NCBI GenBank assembly: GCA_022486815.1
Contig: JAKVJW010000010.1
Span: 29,473 to 93,472, forward strand
Source: Prevotella sp.
Lineage (GTDB): Bacteria > Bacteroidota > Bacteroidia > Bacteroidales > Bacteroidaceae
Length of the DNA stretch: 64,000 nt
Direction: 5' to 3'
Position numbers and translations under genes: made by a program. Shown piece after piece: positions 57,733 through 64,000 of this stretch (position 1 is its first letter; the number at the start of each line of letters is the position of its first letter). Below the pieces are notes generated by a model. It saw only the letters and a list, made by a program, of their open reading frames with translations, ran no database searches and was not told where the DNA came from.

Positions 57733-60540
57733 TCAGAATTGATAGATAGCCGTAAAACCAATATCCCGGCCAGGCGTATAGCTACGAGCCATTTCTTTCA
57801 CTGTCTTATAAGAATGATCCACACTAGTAACTTTGGCAAATTGTCTGTAATTAACTTTCTCATTGAACAAATCTCGAATATTGAATTTCAATTCTAAATG
57901 AGAGCCAAATTTCTTAGAGGCCGAAAGGTCCAGCATATCACGGGGCATCTCATAACTATCTGGAACTCGCGCATTTGTTTCATCACCAGTAGTACCTTCA
58001 CTCCGTCCTACTCCTATCAGACGTTTGCCGATACGATTGTAGAGTATGCCTAAATCCAGACGCAACGATTCGTTATGATAGAATAGTCCTGTATTGATCA
58101 AATAAGGAGACTGCCCCTGCATGGGACGGTTTTCCTCCAAATCACCTGGAGTAAATTTCACCCGACTCCTTATAAGTGCACCATTAAAAGAACAACTGAA
58201 CCCAGGCAGTCCCAGAAAAGAAAGATCCTTCTTCACATCCAGCTCAAGTCCATAACTATCAGCATTCTTCGCATTCTTATAAGAATAAATCAAATCCGTC
58301 CCTCCCGATACCGTATAAGTCCACTCTATTGGTGACTTAAAATGCTTATAGAAAGCCGCAAGCGAAATAACTTCTCCACGAGAAGGATAAAACTCATATC
58401 TCAGATCCAGATTATGCACATAGCAATTCTTCAGTTCTGTATTTCCTTCCACACTTGACGCTAAATCAAAATCATAGAAGACCGAAGAGGATACTTCTCT
58501 GAATTCCGGCCTGTTAATGCTTTTCCCATAAGAAAAACGCAACTGATTCTTTTTGCTAAGCTCATAGATTGCATTAACCGAAGGGAAAGCATCGCTATGG
58601 CGATAATGGCGACTGGTCTCGCTCTTCACATTATCCTTTGTATTCGAGATCAGTTCCATATCATTATGTTCAAAACGGACACCGGCGTAGACATTCAACC
58701 GTTCAAAGGGGAGAGAGACGGTCAAATAGCCTGCGCCTAAAGTATTGTGTCCGCGATAGTTGTTTCGAAAATGAGACTCCTCCAGCAAATAAAGTTTGTC
58801 CGCTCCGAAATTATTTGGATCACTTAGAAGTTCCGTGATATTCTTATAGCGGAAATCCGATGGCAATGTATTGTCATCTGCATTCCAACTATAGATAAAA
58901 TCACGTGTGAAATATTTTCTCGTACGATATTCCCCATAAGCACCCATCTTCATAAAAGGTTTCCAGGATCCAAACAAGAAATCATGTCGTTCGTTGACAT
59001 TTACTGAGAAAATATGTTCGTTCAGTTGAGTCCATTCACAAGATACATCACTACCATTACTCAGTGCGAAAACACCTCTTTCCAACGCATCATTTGTGAT
59101 GTATCTACGGCGGTCCGGCAGATGCCGGTTGGCATACGCATAACCGACGCTCCAGTCAAGTGCGTTATGAATACGAGTATACTTCCCCGTCAACTGACCG
59201 TTATAGACCGTTCTGGTACGATAATAATATTCTGCTGACTTTTCCAGATTGGCTTGCGCAGATATGCCACTTCTCCAGGTGTAGCGATCATTTGCCAACT
59301 GATTAAAAATATTCTTCAGTTCATATTTATTATTTCCGTTCTTTGATAAAAGTGTCAGATTGAACATTGCTCCTAGCCGCACATTATGGTTATATTGGTC
59401 ATCCATAGAATGGCGAAGGTAATTTGGACGGTCATTCTGTGCATCATAAACTCCAAACAGATTGTTCTGCATATTTTTATAAGTACGATACTCATTCGTA
59501 TAGTTCAATGATGCGATCATCCCTAGATGTTGACCGTCAAGATTCCAATGATGGTTAGCGGAAGCCCCTAACTTCAAGTCACCAAAAGGATGCAATGTCT
59601 TTGTTCTCCAATTATTATTGAGACCATTCCCCATCAAATCTGTTCCACCTTCATTTCCGATTCCATTCAATTTTGCATCAATACCTCCGCGCATAGAACG
59701 CAGACCACCATCAAATCCCAGAAAGTCTGTAGAAGAACTCTTGGAATGGATAAAATTCCGGAAGACAGTAGCATCATTCCAGTTCCCTCCTACAGAAACT
59801 GAGAAGTGATTGTTAACTGGGATACCTTTTGTATCAATCAGGATAAATCCACCTGAATAATCAGCAGGATATTCTGCTGCCGGTGCTTTTACTATAGTCA
59901 GATTGTCCATCTGGCTACTAGGAATCATATCAAAAGAGAAAGCTCTGGAATCTGCCTCCGAGCTAGGAACCGCACTGCCATTGATCCACACATTATTATA
60001 ACGTTGTGAGAGACCGCGCACCATGACGAACTTATCATCAATCAGACTAACACCTGGTATCCTTCTGATGACTTCTCCTGCATTAGAATCCTGAGTCCGG
60101 TTGATCTCCTGTGCCGAAATATTACTCACTATGACAGAACTATTTTTCATCTGTTGTATTGCGGCAGTCTGTGTATTTCTTCTTGCCACTCCTGTCACGA
60201 TAACATCATTCAGATGCTGTTCATCAGCCTTCATACTGATGGTAAATCCATCTTTCAAGGAAGACAACTTTGTCCGAACTCCGTCAATTTCTTTAGTCTG
60301 ATAGCCCATATACCTAATGAGCAGATCATAACTGCGGTCATCAAGTCCATTCAGCATAAAATACCCATCAGCATCAGTCACAACTTGACGATCAGAATCT
60401 ATAATTTTCACTATCGCTCCAACCAAGGGCTCCTTAGTTACTCCATCGGTTACTTGCCCTGAAATTTGCTGTGCATTCACTCGAAGCACGACCATCACCA
60501 GCAGCACTATTACTACTAATCCCCTTTTTCTTTGTTTCAT
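57733..60540 (-). CDS. TonB-dependent outer-membrane receptor
   Basis: 935 residues from the ATG at 60540 (a GTG seven codons upstream is possible). Signal peptide 1-24; a carboxypeptidase-like regulatory domain (about 25-105, ISGQVTDGVTKEPLVGAIV); the plug (about 110-230, with VIRRIPGVSL and MVRGLSQRYNNVWINGSAVPSSEADSRAFSFDMIP); then a 22-strand barrel to the aromatic C-terminal residue. No SusD gene follows, so this is not a classic glycan-utilisation pair; the partner is the beta-helix lipoprotein. The cargo is unknown. Confidence 0.93.
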   Translation of the reverse strand: MKQRKRGLVVIVLLVMVVLRVNAQQISGQVTDGVTKEPLVGAIVKIIDSDRQVVTDADGYFMLNGLDDRSYDLLIRYMGYQTKEIDGVRTKLSSLKDGFTISMKADEQHLNDVIVTGVARRNTQTAAIQQMKNSSVIVSNISAQEINRTQDSNAGEVIRRIPGVSLIDDKFVMVRGLSQRYNNVWINGSAVPSSEADSRAFSFDMIPSSQMDNLTIVKAPAAEYPADYSGGFILIDTKGIPVNNHFSVSVGGNWNDATVFRNFIHSKSSSTDFLGFDGGLRSMRGGIDAKLNGIGNEGGTDLMGNGLNNNWRTKTLHPFGDLKLGASANHHWNLDGQHLGMIASLNYTNEYRTYKNMQNNLFGVYDAQNDRPNYLRHSMDDQYNHNVRLGAMFNLTLLSKNGNNKYELKNIFNQLANDRYTWRSGISAQANLEKSAEYYYRTRTVYNGQLTGKYTRIHNALDWSVGYAYANRHLPDRRRYITNDALERGVFALSNGSDVSCEWTQLNEHIFSVNVNERHDFLFGSWKPFMKMGAYGEYRTRKYFTRDFIYSWNADDNTLPSDFRYKNITELLSDPNNFGADKLYLLEESHFRNNYRGHNTLGAGYLTVSLPFERLNVYAGVRFEHNDMELISNTKDNVKSETSRHYRHSDAFPSVNAIYELSKKNQLRFSYGKSINRPEFREVSSSVFYDFDLASSVEGNTELKNCYVHNLDLRYEFYPSRGEVISLAAFYKHFKSPIEWTYTVSGGTDLIYSYKNAKNADSYGLELDVKKDLSFLGLPGFSCSFNGALIRSRVKFTPGDLEENRPMQGQSPYLINTGLFYHNESLRLDLGILYNRIGKRLIGVGRSEGTTGDETNARVPDSYEMPRDMLDLSASKKFGSHLELKFNIRDLFNEKVNYRQFAKVTSVDHSYKTVKEMARSYTPGRDIGFTAIYQF

Positions 60541-60865
60541 ATTAGAATGGAATTTATTCACTTTTAACAGAATCGATTATTAAAAACACATTATTCTTCG
60601 ATTAATCGTATTGATTACTAAAAACATAATATTCCTATCGGTCATTTTCTTTCCAACAGCAAAAATAGTTATCCTATATTACGGTCAGGTTAAGGTAATA
60701 AGAAAAACTCACTACAAATAGGTGTCGATCTTGTTAAGATCATTCAGTACAAAATATCAGAAGATCAAAGTAATCGCAATGTCAAACCGTTCAGAACCGC
60801 TATCCATTTCAGACGATCCCATATAACTGTTTCTATGATTGCTTCACTTGAAGAAAAATCTGTCT
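60541..60865. promoter_or_regulatory. TonB receptor upstream region with a direct repeat
   Basis: Two 22-bp imperfect direct repeats (60575-60596 and 60613-60634; shared core GATTAnTAAAAACA..) 38 bp apart lie directly upstream of the receptor gene. They could bind a regulator or be chance in AT-rich DNA. No TAnnTTTG box at a good spacing was found. Confidence 0.4.
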
Positions 60866-60903
60866 TTGAAAAAAGTCAGAAACAGAGCCTCTGCTTCTGA
60901 CTT
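60866..60903 (-). terminator. Terminator after the flavoprotein gene
   Basis: AAGTCAGAA / TTCTGACTT stem with an inner CAGAG/CTCTG stem, followed on the minus strand by a T-run. About 120 bases after the flavoprotein stop; the stretch between (60904-61023) holds no gene. Confidence 0.85.
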
Positions 60904-61023
60904 ACCATACTTTAATAAGTAGATAATTCTTAAGAAATTTAAAAATTATCTTTGATAAAATAAGATCAATGAACCCAAAAGAAAAAACCGAGCGATGATA
61001 CTGTTTTTAATTCATATTATTAA

Positions 61024-62151
61024 TTACGAAAGCAATTTATATTTTATAAAAGTTTTCATAATCCCATCAGCATTAAGGCCATCGATATGTGTAGTATAGA
61101 AATATCGTATAAAACGATCATATTTGTGAATATTCTTACAGAAATAGTGCATAAAAGCAGGAGTATAAAGAAGATGTGCAAACTTCCCATCACTTTTAAG
61201 CTTCTTGGTTACAGATAGCAAATTTTTACGGTAAGTAGTACAAGGTGCAAATTGGAGCATAGACTCAGCTGCAAGCATTCCTGATTTGAGCGCAAAATAG
61301 ATTCCTTCACCAGTAAGTGGATCAACGAAACCACCAGCATCACCAGCAAAGAGGACCGACCCCTTGAAAGTAGGATCTTCGGAAAAATTGTTCATAGGGA
61401 GCATTGCACCTTTTATTGGATAACTTACGGGATGATCAATCCCTAAAAATTTCAGAAAATTCAGAAATTTCTCTTTCAAATTGAAGTTCATACCCTTCAA
61501 CTTAATCATTCCCACACTAATATGGTCACCCTTTTTAAAGGTCCACGCATAACTTTTTGGAACGACATTAAAATAAGCGCATACGCCGTCTGTGTTCAAT
61601 TCATCACTCGATATTTCTGTTTCCACACATAGAGCATTACCCAGACGTTTTTCTCTAGCTGCCTGACTTGTCAAACTATTAGCACCATCGGCAGCTACAA
61701 GATAACGGTATTCTACTTCAAGCCCGTTTTCTAACTTAACAATTCTATGAGTAAAGTCAAAACTATTGACAGATTGTCCTTCAAGTACGGTTCCCCCACG
61801 TTGCTTGTACTTCCCCAACAGGTATTCATCAAAACGGGATCGTTCAGTCATAATAATGGACGGCTCGATATCCACACTAGCTACAGGCTCGTTTCTATCA
61901 AATAGCCTAAAAGTTCGAGTTTCGGTACAACCGGTGGCCATGAAGAATTCTTTTTCAGACTCATTTGGCAGCAATCTTCTAAGCAACTGGCGGGTTTTTA
62001 CCGTAAGCAATCCTGCACACAATTTGGGCCGAGGAAATTTACACCTGTCAATAATACAAGAGGTAAGATCATGATCCTGAAGCGTAAGTGCGCAGGAACT
62101 TCCTGCTGGTCCACCACCGATAATAACCGTATCAAAATATAATTTGTCCAT
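61024..62151 (-). CDS. Geranylgeranyl reductase-family FAD oxidoreductase
   Basis: 375 residues. N-terminal dinucleotide-binding motif VIIGGGPAGSSCAL (9-22), a middle YLVAADGANS motif (FAD/NAD GD-type) and FAGDAGGFVDPLTGEGIYFALKSG (about 276-299) that closes the FAD site, as in geranylgeranyl-reductase and related p-hydroxybenzoate hydroxylase-type proteins. Early C-x-P-R-x-K-x-C-A-G-like region CKFPRPKLCAGLL fits the geranylgeranyl reductase group. The substrate is unknown: isoprenoid, lipid or menaquinone-related. Single gene. Confidence 0.85.
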   Translation of the reverse strand: MDKLYFDTVIIGGGPAGSSCALTLQDHDLTSCIIDRCKFPRPKLCAGLLTVKTRQLLRRLLPNESEKEFFMATGCTETRTFRLFDRNEPVASVDIEPSIIMTERSRFDEYLLGKYKQRGGTVLEGQSVNSFDFTHRIVKLENGLEVEYRYLVAADGANSLTSQAAREKRLGNALCVETEISSDELNTDGVCAYFNVVPKSYAWTFKKGDHISVGMIKLKGMNFNLKEKFLNFLKFLGIDHPVSYPIKGAMLPMNNFSEDPTFKGSVLFAGDAGGFVDPLTGEGIYFALKSGMLAAESMLQFAPCTTYRKNLLSVTKKLKSDGKFAHLLYTPAFMHYFCKNIHKYDRFIRYFYTTHIDGLNADGIMKTFIKYKLLS

Positions 62152-62214
62152 TATCCTTTACCAATTTTTATTCTCTTAAATCTGGTTTTATTTATCATAT
62201 ACAAATACCTTAGA

Positions 62215-62222
62215 CAAAGGTA
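62215..62222 (-). promoter_or_regulatory. Flavoprotein promoter, -7 element
   Basis: Minus-strand TACCTTTG, 64 bases before the flavoprotein ATG. The upstream element was not found. Confidence 0.5.
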
Positions 62223-62345
62223 CGAACTTTTTTTTATTCCAGATAATTTCCACAAAAAACGAACAAAAAAACAATTAAGAGTCACCAAAGATAGCCATAC
62301 ACTTTAAACCTTTCTGTTTCTTACCCAGCCATTTAGTAAATAATT

Positions 62346-62647
62346 CATCAGTTCCAAAAGCATCACACGAGTGCAGACATCTATTCGGAAAGTATTCGCT
62401 GTACGAACTACCTGCCACCCGATTTTGACAGTTTAATCAATAAGCTCTCAGCTTTAAAAGAATTTCCCCCTTCAAGCGCGGCGGTTACGACATACTGAAG
62501 CAAACCGGCATTATTCTGGTACCCTATCTCGGATTTTTAGATCCGGCAGCACTAAGACAAGCAGGATAGATCAAACTCTTCGCCATGTTTATCGGAAAAG
62601 AGAAAGAAGCAAATATATACTTTCAACAGATAACCCACACCATATAA
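62346..62647 (+). pseudogene. Remnant of an iron/cobalamin-type ABC substrate-binding protein
   Basis: Two neighbouring frames carry protein-like sequence: NYLPPDFDSLINKLSALKEF up to a stop at 62496, and, from 62471 in another frame, GGYDILKQTGIILVPYLGF, LDPAALRQAG, an in-frame stop at 62567, then IKLFAMFIGKEKEANIYFQQI until 62645. The second part follows the pattern of FepB/BtuF-like binding proteins around 'GGY..l...GIp......yle..PlgraeWikf.g.l.gkE.eA...F..i'. So this looks like the middle of such a gene, broken by at least one frameshift and one stop. No start or end is left. Confidence 0.5.
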
Positions 62648-62869
62648 TAAGGTAAAAGTTATCGCAGCGAAAAGAATAAGCCTATCATATACAGTCGAGA
62701 CAGCATGGACAGAGAACAAAAAGTCTTATTGCTAATCCATTCCACCATGAAAAAACCCAACATATTTCTGAAAATGACAATCTTACCGACAGCTATTCTA
62801 CAGATTTCGAGACTATATTATAATAGAGTTCAAATGCCAATTACTCTTTGAAGACATACTTCTATAGAA
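62648..62869. other. Decayed sequence between the two remnants
   Basis: No long open frame and no recognisable domain. It probably contains lost parts of the flanking genes. Confidence 0.35.
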
Positions 62870-63061
62870 ATGGAAACGTCTAAAGCAATAGCCGAAGGAA
62901 AGACTACCAAAGAGATTGCAGCGGAACGTTACAGTTCCATTCACACCATCAACACTCACAGAAAGAACATCTTCCGGAAACTTGGTGTGAACACGGCCTA
63001 TGAAGCGGTGAAATATGCCTTTCGGGCAGGACTTGTAGACACCAGCGAATTCTATATATAA
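62870..63061 (+). pseudogene. Truncated LuxR-type DNA-binding domain
   Basis: A 63-residue frame that is only the C-terminal HTH of a LuxR/NarL-type regulator: AIAEGKTTKEIAAERYSSIHTINTHRKNIFRKLGVN, then AYEAVKYAFRAGLVDTSEFYI. The frame upstream closes at a TGA five codons before the motif, so the expected N-terminal sensor part is lost. The HTH helices are intact. It lies 250 bases before hcp in the same direction; some Bacteroidetes hcp genes have a regulator beside them (inference). A short functional peptide is possible but less likely. Confidence 0.6.
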
Positions 63062-63309
63062 TATCGATATAAACAGAACACTACACAGACACCCGGCTAA
63101 AATTTTAGCCCAGAGAAAGAATAGACTTTTAGAAGTTCCCTTAAAAAAGAATTGTATTATAACAACCTAATATCTGCAATCTATTACCCTTATAATCAAC
63201 CGGAGGCAAATCATTTAACTTATTTTATGCTCTCAGAGTCACAAATGTAACCGGTGAGCAATTCAGAACAGGATAACTTTGCAACATAAATGATTTAAAA
63301 CTCAGAAAT
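63062..63309 (+). promoter_or_regulatory. hcp upstream region
   Basis: Contains a perfect 16-bp palindrome GGCTAAAATTTTAGCC (63095-63110) and a -7 box TAACTTTG (63274-63281), 28 bases before the hcp ATG. There is no TTTG at 20 bp, which suggests an activator-dependent promoter. Confidence 0.5.
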
Positions 63310-64000
63310 ATGGAAAAGAAAATGTTTTGTTTCCAATGCCAGGAGACCGCCTTTGGCACAGGATGTACGCTAAGGGGTGTCTGTGGAAAACTTCCACAGA
63401 CTGCACGCTATCAGGACTTATTGCTCTCTGTGGTAAGAGGTGTAGGAACTGTCTACCATGAATTACAGACTGCTCCCGTAAAGCTGTTGCCCGATATAGA
63501 ATTCTTTCTGTATGATGCTCTCTTTTCAACAATCACAAATGCCAATTTTGATGATGAGAGCATTTTGAAACGAATAGATGCAGGAGTCCGTCTTAAGGCT
63601 AAGTTGATTGATTTGGCCTACAAAAACAAGGTATCCTTACCTGATTTTCATGAAGTGACCTGGAAAGGAGAGCATTCAGACTATGAGCAGGAGGCTCAGC
63701 AAGAAACCGTCCTTCGCAATACTGATCCGGATATTCGTTCCCTGAAAGAACTCACGACTTTAGGGCTTAAGGGAATATCTGCATACGGTGAACATGCAAG
63801 CCGATTAGGCTTTCATAGCAAGGAGATCATTGACTTCATGACTTCGGCTTTGGCAACCATCACAAATCCGGACACAACAAAGGAGAAACTCCTGCAAACT
63901 GTCCTGACTACCGGTCAATACGGTGTCAAGGTAATGGCTTTACTGGACGAGGCAAACACTTCTACTTTCGGAAAGCCCGAAATCACAAAGGTAAATATCG
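63310..64000 (+). CDS. hcp: Hybrid cluster protein (hydroxylamine/NO reductase), 5' part
   Basis: The first 230 codons; the gene continues past the window. The N-terminal cluster ligands C7-x2-C10-x8-C19-x5-C25 (MFCFQCQETAFGTGCTLRGVCG) are complete, and the three-helix region follows. Full-length Hcp also carries a hybrid [4Fe-2S-2O] cluster in its later part, which is outside the window. Hcp reduces nitric oxide or hydroxylamine in anaerobes under nitrosative stress. Start ATG at 63310, 28 bases after a -7 box. Confidence 0.93.
   Translation, partial: MEKKMFCFQCQETAFGTGCTLRGVCGKLPQTARYQDLLLSVVRGVGTVYHELQTAPVKLLPDIEFFLYDALFSTITNANFDDESILKRIDAGVRLKAKLIDLAYKNKVSLPDFHEVTWKGEHSDYEQEAQQETVLRNTDPDIRSLKELTTLGLKGISAYGEHASRLGFHSKEIIDFMTSALATITNPDTTKEKLLQTVLTTGQYGVKVMALLDEANTSTFGKPEITKVNI

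Overview
The window reads as chromosomal core sequence from a member of the Bacteroidales (Bacteroidota). Three things point there. The coding content is AT-rich, with Bacteroides/Prevotella-type ribosomal and RNA polymerase proteins. The promoters fit the Bacteroidetes pattern TTTG - about 20 bp - TAnnTTTG, seen well formed before rplS, purH-like, fba, the MutS-like gene, the rlpA-like gene, the tRNA-tuf operon and rpsU. Finally, there is a TonB-dependent receptor, a FucP-type sugar permease and a 5'-nucleotidase split over two genes. Genus cannot be fixed by eye.

Layout. 1-5200: a PstS-like lipoprotein and a TPR protein on the plus strand, a 56-residue two-cluster ferredoxin, and the two-gene 5'-nucleotidase on the minus strand. 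5200-21200: housekeeping and accessory genes, namely rplS, a stand-alone AICAR formyltransferase, an M23 peptidase with a dead first domain, hpt-adk-obg-pgeF, nnrDE, class II aldolase, the sugar permease, a membrane-anchored MutS-like ATPase, an rlpA-like gene whose start is broken, and a glycine-zipper lipoprotein. 21400-40000: a continuous leftward supercluster rpsL-rpsG-fusA-rpsJ-S10-spc-alpha ending with rpoA-rplQ and a strong terminator. 40300-54300: tRNA-Thr(UGU)-Tyr-Gly-Thr(GGU)-tuf-tRNA-Trp-secE-nusG-rplKAJL-rpoBC, then a DUF3467 gene. 54300-56000: rpsU-xerC-hpf, also leftward. 56000-64000: an accessory stretch with a TonB-dependent receptor and a beta-helix lipoprotein, a geranylgeranyl-reductase-like flavoprotein, the decayed remains of two genes, and the start of hcp, which runs off the right end.

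The genes from 21 to 55 kb make up much of the transcription and translation machinery: RNA polymerase alpha, beta and beta', about thirty ribosomal proteins, EF-G, EF-Tu, IF-1, NusG, SecY/SecE, methionine aminopeptidase and hibernation factor HPF. hpt and the AICAR formyltransferase supply purines; nnrDE repairs damaged NAD(P)H.

The most unusual non-core signals are four direct 23-bp iterons in the convergent gap at 7803-7894, the interrupted start of the rlpA-like gene (no usable start in the frame that carries the signal peptide and domain), a decay zone left of hcp with remnants of a metal-receptor ABC binding protein and a LuxR-type regulator, and an inverted repeat placed like an activator site upstream of the sugar permease. 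I did not find a clearly new multi-gene system; most of the window is well-known core genome.
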